A DNA stretch of 64,000 nt, from NCBI GenBank assembly GCA_024235095.1, contig JACKNC010000002.1, positions 558,001 through 622,000 of the forward strand, in the 5' to 3' direction. Under the pieces are notes generated by a model, which saw only the letters and a list, made by a program, of their open reading frames with translations, was not told the DNA's origin and ran no database searches. Within the stretch, counting starts at the first letter, position 1; the number at the start of each line of letters is the position of its first letter. Below are positions 43,715-52,259 of the stretch, piece by piece. The position numbers and the translations under genes were made by a program. The DNA is from Gammaproteobacteria bacterium (GTDB lineage: Bacteria > Pseudomonadota > Gammaproteobacteria > Competibacterales > Competibacteraceae).

Positions 43715-45475
43715 ATGGAGATCATTAAAACCGACGTTGCCATCGTCGGCGCGGGAGGCGCGGGGCTGCGAGCCGCCATCGCCCTCGCTGAAGCCGACCC
43801 GAAGTTGCGCATCGCCCTGGTCTCGAAAGTCTACCCCATGCGCAGCCACACCTGCGCCGCTGAGGGCGGAGCCGCCGGAGTCATCAAACCCGACGACAGC
43901 CTCGACCTGCATTTCAACGACACGGTTGGCGGCGGCGACTGGCTGTGCGACCAGGACGCCGTGGAGTACTTCATCAACGAAGCCCCCAAAGAACTGATTC
44001 AACTGGAGCACTGGGGCTGTCCGTGGAGCCGCGAACCCGATGGCGCTGTCGCCGTGCGGCCCTTCGGCGGTATGAAGATCAAGCGCACCTGGTTCGCCGC
44101 CGACAAATCCGGCTTCCATATCTTGCACACGCTGTTTCAAACCTCGCTCAAATATCCGTCCATTCAGCGCTTTGACGAATATTACGCCACCGATCTGCTG
44201 GTCGATGACGGGCGCTGCCAAGGCTTCACGGCGCTGGAAATCCGCAGTGGGGAAATGCGCCAGTTCCAGGCCGGCGCGGTGATCATTGCCGCTGGCGGCG
44301 CTGGACGTATGTTCCCGTTCACCACCAATGGCGCGGTCAAGACCGGCGATGGCATGGCACTGGCCTATCGGGCCGGCGCACCGCTCAAGGATATGGAATT
44401 CGTCCAGTACCATCCCACGGGCTTGCCCAATAACGGCATTCTACTCACTGAGGGCTGTCGCGGTGAAGGCGGCATCCTGCTGAACAAGGACGGTCGCCGC
44501 TACCTGCAAGACTATGGCATGGGACCGGAAACCCCAGTAGGTCAACCGGTGTTGAAAACCATGGAACTCGGTCCTCGCGACCGGCTCAGTCAGTCCTTCT
44601 GGCACGAGCAGCAAAAGGGCAACACGGTTTCCACGCGCTGGGGCGATTGCGTGTTGCTGGATATGCGCCATCTGGGTGAGAAAAAGATCGACGAACGGTT
44701 GCCGCTGGTGCGCGATCTGTGCATCAGCTATCTGGGCATGGACCCGGTCAAGGAACCGATTCCGATTCGTCCGGTGGTGCATTACTGCATGGGCGGCATT
44801 CACACCAACGTCGAAGCGGCGACCCCGCTGCCGGGCCTGTTCGCCGCGGGCGAATGCGCCTGCGTCAGCATCAATGGCGCGAATCGTCTTGGCTCCAACT
44901 CCCTGACGGAACTGCTGGTGTTTGGCCGGCGCGCGGCGCTGAGCGCCATCGCCCATCTGCAATCAGGTCAGTCCGCGGGCAACGACGCCGCGCTGGCCGC
45001 CCAAGCGCAGGACTCTGCAAACCGGATTCAGGCGTTGTTCGACAAGAGCAGCGGTACAGAATCCATCGCGGGCTTACGCCAGGAAATGATGGATACCATG
45101 GAGGCCGGGGCCGGCATCTATCGCACCGGCGAGGGTCTGGCCGCGACCTGCGACAAGATTGCCGAACTGCGTCAGCGCTACGCCGGTATCGGACTCCACG
45201 ACAAGAGCCGTGTCTTTAACACCGACCTAATGCAAGCGCTGGAACTGGGTTCCATGCTCGACTGTGCGGAAGCCGCTGCGGTCGGGGGGCGGGACCGTCA
45301 GGAGTCGCGAGGCGCTCACCAGCGACTGGATTTCACCGCCCGGGATGACCAGAAATTTCTCAAACACAGTCTGGCCCATTATCATCCCAAGGAACCGCCG
45401 CGCATCGAGTATCTCGATGTTGTCATCACCAAGTCGCAACCCGGTGTGCGTGACTACTCAGGAGCCAAGAAATGA
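43715..45475 (+). CDS. frdA: fumarate reductase flavoprotein subunit
   Basis: FrdA carries covalent FAD and reduces fumarate to succinate on the cytoplasmic face of the inner membrane. The 586-residue product shows the FAD motif VAIVGAGGAGLRAAIALAEA (residues 8-27), the FAD-linking His in RSHTCAAEGGAA, the HPTGLPNNG and LTEGCRGEGGILLN active-site region, and NRLGSNSLTELLVFGRRA. It is closest in character to E. coli FrdA: KRTWFAADKSGFHILHTLFQ and GMGPETPVGQP are typical of Frd and not of SdhA. GAGGAG precedes the ATG at 43715. Its stop overlaps the frdB start (ATGA). Confidence 0.93.
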   Translation: MEIIKTDVAIVGAGGAGLRAAIALAEADPKLRIALVSKVYPMRSHTCAAEGGAAGVIKPDDSLDLHFNDTVGGGDWLCDQDAVEYFINEAPKELIQLEHWGCPWSREPDGAVAVRPFGGMKIKRTWFAADKSGFHILHTLFQTSLKYPSIQRFDEYYATDLLVDDGRCQGFTALEIRSGEMRQFQAGAVIIAAGGAGRMFPFTTNGAVKTGDGMALAYRAGAPLKDMEFVQYHPTGLPNNGILLTEGCRGEGGILLNKDGRRYLQDYGMGPETPVGQPVLKTMELGPRDRLSQSFWHEQQKGNTVSTRWGDCVLLDMRHLGEKKIDERLPLVRDLCISYLGMDPVKEPIPIRPVVHYCMGGIHTNVEAATPLPGLFAAGECACVSINGANRLGSNSLTELLVFGRRAALSAIAHLQSGQSAGNDAALAAQAQDSANRIQALFDKSSGTESIAGLRQEMMDTMEAGAGIYRTGEGLAATCDKIAELRQRYAGIGLHDKSRVFNTDLMQALELGSMLDCAEAAAVGGRDRQESRGAHQRLDFTARDDQKFLKHSLAHYHPKEPPRIEYLDVVITKSQPGVRDYSGAKK

Positions 45476-46215
45476 GCGAACGCCAGATCCAACTGGAAGT
45501 GCTCCGTTATAACCCGGAGACCGATAGCGAGCCCCGGTTTCAGACCTACTCGGTGCCGTGCCTGAATGAATGGGTGGTGCTGGACGCCCTGAACTACGTC
45601 AAGGACAACCTGGACCCCACCGTGAGCTATCGCTGGTCCTGCCACATGGCGGTCTGCGGCAGTTGCGGCATGATGGTTAACGGCGAACCGAAACTGGCCT
45701 GCAAAGCGTTCATCCATGAGTACGGCGACCAGATTCGCGTCGAACCGCTGGCTAATTTCCCCATTGAACGGGATTTGGTCACCGTCGTCGATGATTTCAT
45801 CGGCAAACTCGCTAGCGTCAAGCCGTATCTGATTCCCAAGGAGGACAAACCGGTCAGCGCCGGCGAGTACAAGCAAAGCCCGGTGGAACTCAAGACCTTC
45901 AAGCAGTACACGCTATGCATCAACTGCATGTTGTGCTACGCCGCCTGTCCGCAATACGGCCTGGTCCCGGAATTCATCGGTCCGGCAGCCATCTCGCTGG
46001 CGCACCGCTATAACCAGGATTCCCGTGATGGCGGTCGGGAACAGCGCCAGGAGGTCATTGCCTCTCACGATGGCGTCTGGGAGTGCTCGTTTGTCGGCGC
46101 ATGCTCCGAGGTCTGCCCCAAGCATGTCGATCCCGCCAGCGCCTTGCAACAAGTCAAGGTTGCCAGCACTATCGACTGGTACAAAGAACACCTGATGCCC
46201 TGGATGAAGAAATGA
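45472..46215 (+). CDS. frdB: fumarate reductase iron-sulfur subunit
   Basis: FrdB passes electrons from quinol to FrdA through [2Fe-2S], [4Fe-4S] and [3Fe-4S] clusters. In the 247-residue product the [2Fe-2S] ligands lie in WSCHMAVCGSCGMMVNGEPK, and the other clusters in CINCMLCYAACPQYGLVPEF and CSFVGACSEVCPKHVDP. The GPAAISLAHRYNQDSRD segment matches E. coli FrdB closely. The order of A, B, C, D, overlapping by a few bases each, is that of the E. coli frd operon. Confidence 0.95.
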   Translation: MSERQIQLEVLRYNPETDSEPRFQTYSVPCLNEWVVLDALNYVKDNLDPTVSYRWSCHMAVCGSCGMMVNGEPKLACKAFIHEYGDQIRVEPLANFPIERDLVTVVDDFIGKLASVKPYLIPKEDKPVSAGEYKQSPVELKTFKQYTLCINCMLCYAACPQYGLVPEFIGPAAISLAHRYNQDSRDGGREQRQEVIASHDGVWECSFVGACSEVCPKHVDPASALQQVKVASTIDWYKEHLMPWMKK

Positions 46216-46598
46216 GCCGTAAACCTTATATCCGTGAGATGTCCAAGACGAACTGGTTCTTCAGCCAGCCGCGCTACACGCGCTACATGGCCCGCGAAGT
46301 GACCTGCATTTTCATTCTGGCCTACACTATTTTGCTGATCTTCGCCCTGAAAAATCTGGCGGATGGCCCTGAAGCCTACGCCGGGTTCCTGGAGGCGCTG
46401 AACAGTCCGCTCGGAATTCTGTTTAATCTGGCGGCGTTGGTGGGAGCGGTGTATCACAGCACCTCGTGGTTCAACGTCACGCCCCAGGCCATGCCGATTC
46501 AACGGGGCGAGGAATTTGTGCCCGGTAGCATCATCGTCGGCGCACATTACGGCGGCTGGGCGCTGATTTCACTGATCGTGTTGTTTCTGGGGGTGTGA
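46212..46598 (+). CDS. frdC: fumarate reductase membrane anchor subunit C
   Basis: FrdC is a membrane anchor that binds quinol with FrdD. The 128-residue product starts at the ATG overlapping the frdB stop (MSRKPYIREMSKTNWFF), has PRYTRYMAREVTCIFI and three hydrophobic helices (about 28-50, 67-88, 105-126). AVYHSTSWFNVTPQAMPI contains the His segment typical of FrdC. Length matches E. coli (131). E. coli-type FrdCD carries no haem b, which fits a low-potential quinol such as menaquinol or rhodoquinol. Confidence 0.9.
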   Translation: MSRKPYIREMSKTNWFFSQPRYTRYMAREVTCIFILAYTILLIFALKNLADGPEAYAGFLEALNSPLGILFNLAALVGAVYHSTSWFNVTPQAMPIQRGEEFVPGSIIVGAHYGGWALISLIVLFLGV

Positions 46599-46600
46599 CC

Positions 46601-46945
46601 GTGGCCAAATCCAATAAACCAATTGTTTGGGGACCGTTCGCGGCAGGCGGTACGATTACCGCGTTCGTCACGCCGGTGCTGGTGCTGTTGACGCTATTTG
46701 CCGCAATGGGTTTCGTTCCCAGTCTGCTGACCTACGAAAACTTGCATGCTTTCGCGGCCAACTGGCTAGGCAAGCTCGTGATCTTCGGCATCATCCTGTT
46801 GTCTCTGTGGCATGCCGCGCACCGCCTGCGGGTCACCTTGCATGATTTCGGCATTCGCGCCGATACGTGGGTAGCCATTGCGGTCTATTTCATCGCCAGC
46901 CTGGGAACCATCGCAACGCTGTTTTATCTCTTGCGTATCTCATAA
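46601..46945 (+). CDS. frdD: fumarate reductase membrane anchor subunit D
   Basis: FrdD is the second membrane anchor of the E. coli-type fumarate reductase. The 114-residue product has three hydrophobic segments and the diagnostic ILLSLWHAAHRLRVTLHDFG. I chose the GTG at 46601, seven bases after GGGGG, over an overlapping GTG at 46595 that would be one base from the ribosome binding site. A strong terminator follows at 46979. Confidence 0.9.
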   Translation: MAKSNKPIVWGPFAAGGTITAFVTPVLVLLTLFAAMGFVPSLLTYENLHAFAANWLGKLVIFGIILLSLWHAAHRLRVTLHDFGIRADTWVAIAVYFIASLGTIATLFYLLRIS

Positions 46946-46978
46946 CCGGCGATTGCTCTTTTCGCCCTCAACCCTCAA

Positions 46979-47010
46979 CCCCGCTCCCTCACCAGTGAGC
47001 GGGGATTTTT
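46979..47010 (+). terminator. Rho-independent terminator of frdABCD
   Basis: CCCCGCTC (46979-46986) pairs with GAGCGGGG (46997-47004), then ATTTTT. It lies 34 bases after the frdD stop and 26 bases before rquA, so rquA may depend on readthrough or its own promoter. Confidence 0.9.
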
Positions 47011-47035
47011 CATACCGGCTCGAAGGAAATTTCGC

Positions 47036-47851
47036 ATGACGAGTTCGCAATCGGCTCAAAGCGCGGTCGCCTTGCACCAACCGCAGTCTTTGAAGAGCGG
47101 CGCCGACGCCGAACAGACGGTCGGCCTTGAAGCCACCCGTTCAGCGGCTGAAAATCCGCCGCCTGTCCCGTTGCCTGTCTATTTGCAGCAAACCTACTGG
47201 TGGGCTTACCTGCATCCCGCTTCGGTACGGGTTTTCGAGCGGCAATGGCTGGTCAATCTGATTCTGTGGGGCAATTTTGCGCCGTTGCGCGATATGGCGT
47301 TGCAGGAATTGGAGCCGTTTAAAAATGGGAACATTCTACAGGTCGCCTGCGTTTACGGGGATTTCACCGAGCGGTTAACCCAACGTCTGGGGCCGGACGG
47401 GCGGCTGGATGTAGTGGATGTTGCGCCGGTTCAACTGGAAAATCTGAAGTCCAAGTTGAATAGCGATAGCTCACGGGTTGGCGTACATCATCAGGACTCG
47501 GCTCATCTGCGTTTCGCTGACGCCAGCTATGACTGTGTAGTGGTGTTTTTTCTGTTGCATGAGCAACCCGAGAACGTCCGCATTCGCACGATTGCCCAAG
47601 CTTTGCGGGTCGTTAAACCCGGCGGCAAGGTAATTTTCGTCGATTACCATCGCCCGGATGTGCTGAATCCCTTCCGGTACGTCATGATCCCCATCCTGGC
47701 TTCCTTGGAGCCTTTTGCCATGGATCTCTGGCGTCGGGAAATCAAGGATTGGCTACCCGATGAAGCGCGCAACCTGGCGATCGATAAGCAGACCTTCTTT
47801 GGCGGACTCTACCAGAAGGTCGTCATTACCACCCCTAAAGCGGCGGCATGA
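47036..47851 (+). CDS. rquA: probable rhodoquinone biosynthesis protein RquA
   Basis: RquA converts ubiquinone to rhodoquinone using S-adenosylmethionine, although it derives from a methyltransferase fold. The 271-residue product has a disordered N-terminus of about 50 residues, then YLQQTYWWAYLHPASVRVFE and RQWLVNLILWGNFAPLRD, which I recall as typical of RquA. The SAM motif I reads VACVYGDFTERLTQRLGPDG, where ordinary methyltransferases have a glycine-rich ExGxGxG; the VYGD(F/L)T form is, from memory, a hallmark of RquA. HEQPENVR and LRVVKPGGKVIFVDYHRP follow as in UbiE-like folds. AAGGAAAT precedes the ATG. Its place behind frdABCD strongly supports rhodoquinol-driven fumarate reduction. 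A plain class I methyltransferase is the alternative. Confidence 0.82.
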   Translation: MTSSQSAQSAVALHQPQSLKSGADAEQTVGLEATRSAAENPPPVPLPVYLQQTYWWAYLHPASVRVFERQWLVNLILWGNFAPLRDMALQELEPFKNGNILQVACVYGDFTERLTQRLGPDGRLDVVDVAPVQLENLKSKLNSDSSRVGVHHQDSAHLRFADASYDCVVVFFLLHEQPENVRIRTIAQALRVVKPGGKVIFVDYHRPDVLNPFRYVMIPILASLEPFAMDLWRREIKDWLPDEARNLAIDKQTFFGGLYQKVVITTPKAAA

Positions 47852-47888
47852 TGCTTTCCTGTTGAAGTTTTGTGTTGCAATAAAAAAA

Positions 47889-47911
47889 CCCCGGTCAACC
47901 GGGGTTTTTTT
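47889..47911. terminator. strong terminator after rquA (bidirectional)
   Basis: CCCCGGT and ACCGGGG (47889-47904) form a stem flanked by seven A upstream and seven T downstream, so it can work for rquA (plus) and for the small membrane-protein gene on the minus strand. Confidence 0.92.
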
Positions 47912-47964
47912 ATTTGTTAAAAAGTTGAGTAACCTGCTGAATTTGTTGTTGCTCATGAAGTGAG

Positions 47965-48159
47965 TCAATGGGAAAACTTTGCAAGCACATCATCTTCGAT
48001 GTGGTGGCAGGTATCCGGGAATAGCGCCGAAGCCACGGCGCCCATCGGCAACAGGAACACCAGCGCACCGACCAGAGCGACCAGCCAGAAACCCAAGAAT
48101 GGCGATAACACCAAGATTAGAATGGCAAATACAGCGACTTTAAGCAGTTCTTTCATCAT
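47965..48159 (-). CDS. small membrane protein, hypothetical
   Basis: A 64-residue frame with a long hydrophobic stretch (VAVFAILILVLSPFLGFWLVALVGALVFLLPMGAVASALF in two or more helices, residues about 8-46) and a polar C-terminus with HHIEDDVLAKFSH. Two adjacent ATGs open it and no clear ribosome binding site is visible. It ends before the bidirectional terminator, which supports it being a transcribed gene. Family unknown. Confidence 0.5.
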   Translation of the reverse strand: MMKELLKVAVFAILILVLSPFLGFWLVALVGALVFLLPMGAVASALFPDTCHHIEDDVLAKFSH

Positions 48160-48450
48160 TTAATACGCGGCGAAACTCTCGTCTTCTACGGCGTGAGTGG
48201 TCGCGTCCTCCATCGTTGGATTTTGAAAAATCCGATTGCAAGCGATGCAATGATCTATATGAAACGCTTGCGTCCGGAACCCGATGACATGGGATGATCC
48301 GAATCTTTGATATGTTATGCATTGTTTCAGACTCATCTCACTTGTGCGTTAGTTTAACAAAGAAAATGTTGCGATGCAAAAAAAATTGCGTTTCCGCATA
48401 TCTTCATTGGAGGAAACCCGTAAAATGGGCGATCCGGGCATTGGATAGGA
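48160..48450. other. 291-base gap without a convincing gene
   Basis: Only a basic, low-quality frame is open on the minus strand and I reject it. The region is AT-richer than the surroundings and may hold the promoter of the small membrane protein. Confidence 0.35.
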
Positions 48451-48759
48451 TTAGTCTTTATACAATCCCTTAAAGTCTGGTGGGGGCGGCAGCAACGCGC
48501 CGGTGGGAAAATGTTCAAGGGCTGCCGGATGGTCTTGAAAAGGCGCATGGTGGTCCGCTTGACTGAGATGGCGGGTGTAGCGGGCTTCAGTAAACAGGCT
48601 TAAATCGCTCAAACCGAGTTCCCGAACCAGCGCCTGACTGGCGGCATGATGAACGGTTCGTGAGCGCCAGACTGCATCAAGCAACGTTAGGCCGAACAAC
48701 AACAATAAGGCGCCAAGCACCATTAAGGCCAGATGCGACAAACGATGGGTAACTTTCAT
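48451..48759 (-). CDS. single-pass membrane protein, hypothetical
   Basis: The 102-residue product has one N-terminal membrane helix (about residues 9-29, LALMVLGALLLLFGLTLL) and a periplasmic or cytoplasmic tail with LGLSDLSLFTEARYTRHLSQ, then ADHHAPFQDHPAALEHFPTG and a proline run. The tail composition (many His, acidic and aromatic residues, fixed-looking phrases) suggests a real conserved protein, but I cannot name the family or function. It is transcribed away from the muramidase gene. Confidence 0.6.
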   Translation of the reverse strand: MKVTHRLSHLALMVLGALLLLFGLTLLDAVWRSRTVHHAASQALVRELGLSDLSLFTEARYTRHLSQADHHAPFQDHPAALEHFPTGALLPPPPDFKGLYKD

Positions 48760-48857
48760 TAGGGTGGAGTCTATGTTTATGACAAATTTGGCAGAATTCG
48801 AGCGTAAGCGCTGCCCAAGCGCTAAAATTAACCCTTTATTTAGGGGATGATGATCTG

Positions 48858-50036
48858 ATGTCCCGTGTGCAGACTGGTCTGGAAACCTTAATTTCCGAAT
48901 TTCCCGAAAAGATTCGCGACGCGCGCATAGGCGTGGTTTGCCACCCGGCCAGCGTCGATGCCGAGTTGCGCCATATTCTCGACCTGCTGCCGGCGACCGG
49001 CGCGCGGATCGCCGCTATTTTTGGCCCCGAGCACGGCGCGCAGGGTACGGCGCAGGATATGGAGCACATCGAAGATCTACCGGTTGATCCACGGTTCAGG
49101 GCGCCCGTGTATAGTCTATACGGCGCGACCTTCGAGAGCTTGACGCCGCGTCGCAAACAATTACGAGGACTCGATGCGCTGGTCATTGATCTGCAGGATG
49201 TCGGCGCGCGCTACTATACCTACATCTGGACCATGGCGTTATGCATGCAAGCCGCCGGCAAAGCAGGTATACGGGTGCTGGTGTGTGATCGTCCCAACCC
49301 AATCAATGGGATTACCACGGAAGGCAATCTGATTAAACCGGGCTTTGAATCCTTTGTGGGTCTGGACCCGTTGCCCAATCGCCATGGCCTGACGATTGGA
49401 GAGATTGCCCGCTATCTTCAAAGTCGGCGTGGCGTCGAATGCGAACTGGAGGTGTTGCCCATGCGCGGCTGGCAACGCGAAATGTATTTCGAGGATACCG
49501 GCTTGCCGTGGGTTTATCCCTCGCCTAACATGCCTACGGTGGACACTGCGTTAGTCTATCCCGGTATGTGTCTAGTGGAAGCGACCGATTTGTCGGAAGG
49601 ACGTGGAACCTGCCGGCCTTTTGAAGTCGCCGGCGCGCCAGGCATCGATCCTGACGCATTGGCTGCCGATTTGTCGGGACAAAACCTGACCGGGTGTCAG
49701 TTCCGCCCGCTGTATTTCCGCCCGCTGTTTCAGAAACACGCGGGGAAGACCTGCGGGGGCGTACAAATTCATGTCACCGACCGCGAGCAATTTGACTCCT
49801 TTATGACCGGCGTAGCCTTCTTACACAGCATCCGCCGGGTGGCCCCGGAAGCATTTGCCTGGCGGGCTAAACCTTACGAGTTCGTCGATGTGATTCCAGC
49901 GATTGATCTGCTGGCTGGAGATGAACGGTTGCGTTTAGCTTTGGATGCAGGGGCGGATCTGGCGGAATTGGCCGAGGAATGGTTGCAGGAGCGGGTCATT
50001 TTTGAGACCGTGCGCCAGGAAATGCTGCTGTATTAA
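48858..50036 (+). CDS. exo-beta-N-acetylmuramidase (NamZ/DUF1343 family)
   Basis: The 392-residue product belongs to DUF1343, whose characterised member NamZ is an exo-beta-N-acetylmuramidase acting on peptidoglycan fragments. Typical segments are present in order: IGVVCHPASVD, FGPEHGAQGTAQDMEHI with the conserved Glu-His, VIDLQDVGARYYTYIWTM, DRPNPINGITTEGN, LPWVYPSPNMPT and LVEATDLSEGRGTCRPFEVAG. No signal peptide is visible at the chosen ATG, so the protein may act in the cytoplasm on recycled muropeptides, or be exported otherwise. It ends five bases from the converging glgX. Confidence 0.85.
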   Translation: MSRVQTGLETLISEFPEKIRDARIGVVCHPASVDAELRHILDLLPATGARIAAIFGPEHGAQGTAQDMEHIEDLPVDPRFRAPVYSLYGATFESLTPRRKQLRGLDALVIDLQDVGARYYTYIWTMALCMQAAGKAGIRVLVCDRPNPINGITTEGNLIKPGFESFVGLDPLPNRHGLTIGEIARYLQSRRGVECELEVLPMRGWQREMYFEDTGLPWVYPSPNMPTVDTALVYPGMCLVEATDLSEGRGTCRPFEVAGAPGIDPDALAADLSGQNLTGCQFRPLYFRPLFQKHAGKTCGGVQIHVTDREQFDSFMTGVAFLHSIRRVAPEAFAWRAKPYEFVDVIPAIDLLAGDERLRLALDAGADLAELAEEWLQERVIFETVRQEMLLY

Positions 50037-50040
50037 AAGG

Positions 50041-52185
50041 CTAAGCCGATAGACGCCGATGCCGCAGCACCACCAATGAACGACCGCGCACTGGATAGGG
50101 TTCCTCGGCGGGATGCTGGTTGCCATACATCGGCTGACCCTGTGGTAGAGCGGTATCGATCAGGACCTCGAACATCGGATTTTCGCGCAGCACCGGCAAC
50201 ACGAAGGGCACTTCCTCGTGATGCGCGTTGAACAGCAACAGAAAGTCATCATCCTCCAGCGCATGGCCGCGTTCATCCCAGTCGCCCAAGCCATCGCCTG
50301 GTAGATAGAGTCCGAGACAACGGGCGTAATCATGACTCCATTCGTCATCGTCAACTTCCCGCCCATCGGGATTGAACCAGAGAATATCGCGCACCCCCTC
50401 GCCATGAATGCCCCGGAAGAAATGCCGGCGGCGGAAAGTCGGGTGTCGCTGACGAATCTGGATCAACCGTTGGGCAAAGGTCAGTAATTCACGGTTCTCC
50501 GGCAACCAGGAGATATTCCAGTCGAACCAACTGATTTCATTGTCCTGGCAGTAGGCATTGTTGTTACCGCGCTGGGTGCGTCCAACCTCATCGCCGGCCA
50601 GCAGCATCGGCACGCCTTGCGACAGCAGTAGGGTCGTCAAAAAATTACGGCGCTGATGCAGGCGCAAGGCGAGAACCGCCGGATCGCTGGTATCGCCCTC
50701 CGCCCCGCAATTCCAACTGCGATTGTGTGAATCGCCGTCCTGATTGTCCTCGCCATTGGCTTCATTGTGGCGCTCGTTGTAGCTGACCAGATCGTAGAGC
50801 GTAAAGCCGTCATGGGCGGTGATGAAGTTGATGCTGGCGTGCGGATGGCGACCGTTGTGCTCGTATAAATCGGCGGAACCGGTCAACCGATAGGCCAAGT
50901 CGCCGATCAAACCGCCCTCGCCGCGCCAGTAATCGCGCACCACATCACGATACTTGCCATTCCATTCGCTCCAGCCGACCGGGAATTTTCCAACCTGGTA
51001 GCCGCCTTCGCCCACATCCCACGGCTCGGCAATCAGTTTGACCTGGGACAACACGGGGTCCTGCTGGATCACATCCATGAATGAGTCCTCCTGATCAACC
51101 ACCCCGTCTTTGTCCCGCGCCAGCGTGGCGGCCAGGTCAAAGCGAAAGCCGTCGACGCGCATTTCCTGCGCCCAGTAGCGCAGACTGTCCATGACCATTT
51201 GCAACACCCGGGGATGCGCCGTATTCAACGTATTGCCGCAACCGGTGTAATCCATGTAATAGCGGGGATTATCGGGAACCAGCCGGTAATAACTGGGGTT
51301 GTCGATGCCCCGGAAATTCAGGGTCGGACCCAGGTGATTGCCCTCAGCGCTATGGTTATAAACCACGTCGAGAATGACCTCGATGCCCACGGAATGGAGC
51401 GTCTTGACCATGCTCTTGAATTCGTTCACCGGATTATCAGTGGCCGCGTAGCGCGGATTTGGCGCGAAATAGCCGAGGGTGCTGTAACCCCAGTAGTTGC
51501 GCAGACCTCGATCCAGCAACAGGCGTTCGTCAGTGAAGTACTGGATCGGCAGCAATTCGACTGCGGTAACGCCCAGCGCTTTCAGGTAGTCGATGACCGG
51601 ACTGTAGGCCAGTCCCGCATAGGTGCCGCGCAACTCTGCTGGAAGCTCCGGGTGGCGCATGGTGAAACCGCGCACATGCAGCTCATAGATCAGCGTATGG
51701 TGCCAGGGAACATGCGGCGAGCGGTCATCGCCCCAGATAAAAGCGCCGTCCACCACTTGACACTTGGGCATACCTGGCGCGCTATTGCGAGTATTGACGC
51801 TCAGATCTTCGGCGCGTCCCCCCATCCGGTAACCAAACTGAGCGTCGCTCCATTGCATCGGGCCGACAATGGCCTTGGCGTAGGGATCGAGAAGCAACTT
51901 ATTCGGGTTGAAACGATACCCTTCCTCGGGTCCGTGAGGGCCATGCACCCGATAACCGTACAACAAGCCAGGCCGCGCATCGGGCAGATAGCCATGCCAG
52001 ACGCGACCCGTGCGTTCGCGCAGAGGAACATGGGTGATTTCATGCTTGCCCTTGGCGTCGAACAGGCACAATACGACCTGATCGGCGTGTTCCGAGAACA
52101 GCGCGAAATTGACGCCCTCGCCATCCCAGGTTGCGCCCAAGGGATATGGCCGGCCCGGCCAAACGGTCATGGTGGATTTATTCAT
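50041..52185 (-). CDS. glgX: glycogen debranching enzyme GlgX
   Basis: GlgX removes alpha-1,6-linked branches from limit dextrin during glycogen breakdown (isoamylase type, GH13). The 714-residue product has an N-terminal CBM48-like domain (YPLGATWDGEGVNFALFSEH), then GH13 motifs VILDVVYNHSAEG, the nucleophile Asp in VDGFRFDLAATLARD, Glu in KLIAEPWDVGEGGY and Asp in NFITAHDGFTLYDLVSYNE. The ATG at 52185 was chosen from the family start, 10 codons inside the open frame, and the ribosome binding site is weak. It is the last of four same-strand glycogen genes; a 74-base gap separates it from glgC. Confidence 0.93.
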   Translation of the reverse strand: MNKSTMTVWPGRPYPLGATWDGEGVNFALFSEHADQVVLCLFDAKGKHEITHVPLRERTGRVWHGYLPDARPGLLYGYRVHGPHGPEEGYRFNPNKLLLDPYAKAIVGPMQWSDAQFGYRMGGRAEDLSVNTRNSAPGMPKCQVVDGAFIWGDDRSPHVPWHHTLIYELHVRGFTMRHPELPAELRGTYAGLAYSPVIDYLKALGVTAVELLPIQYFTDERLLLDRGLRNYWGYSTLGYFAPNPRYAATDNPVNEFKSMVKTLHSVGIEVILDVVYNHSAEGNHLGPTLNFRGIDNPSYYRLVPDNPRYYMDYTGCGNTLNTAHPRVLQMVMDSLRYWAQEMRVDGFRFDLAATLARDKDGVVDQEDSFMDVIQQDPVLSQVKLIAEPWDVGEGGYQVGKFPVGWSEWNGKYRDVVRDYWRGEGGLIGDLAYRLTGSADLYEHNGRHPHASINFITAHDGFTLYDLVSYNERHNEANGEDNQDGDSHNRSWNCGAEGDTSDPAVLALRLHQRRNFLTTLLLSQGVPMLLAGDEVGRTQRGNNNAYCQDNEISWFDWNISWLPENRELLTFAQRLIQIRQRHPTFRRRHFFRGIHGEGVRDILWFNPDGREVDDDEWSHDYARCLGLYLPGDGLGDWDERGHALEDDDFLLLFNAHHEEVPFVLPVLRENPMFEVLIDTALPQGQPMYGNQHPAEEPYPVRGRSLVVLRHRRLSA

Positions 52186-52259
52186 CAAGCTTGATCCAGC
52201 AAAGGCGCCAAGCACCAGACTCCGATTATTTTAACCTGGGGCCTGACACCTTAATAAAG

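Noticed and set aside
48140..48322. Short minus-strand frame (60 residues)
   Set aside because: Basic low-quality composition, overlaps the small membrane-protein gene and has no ribosome binding site.
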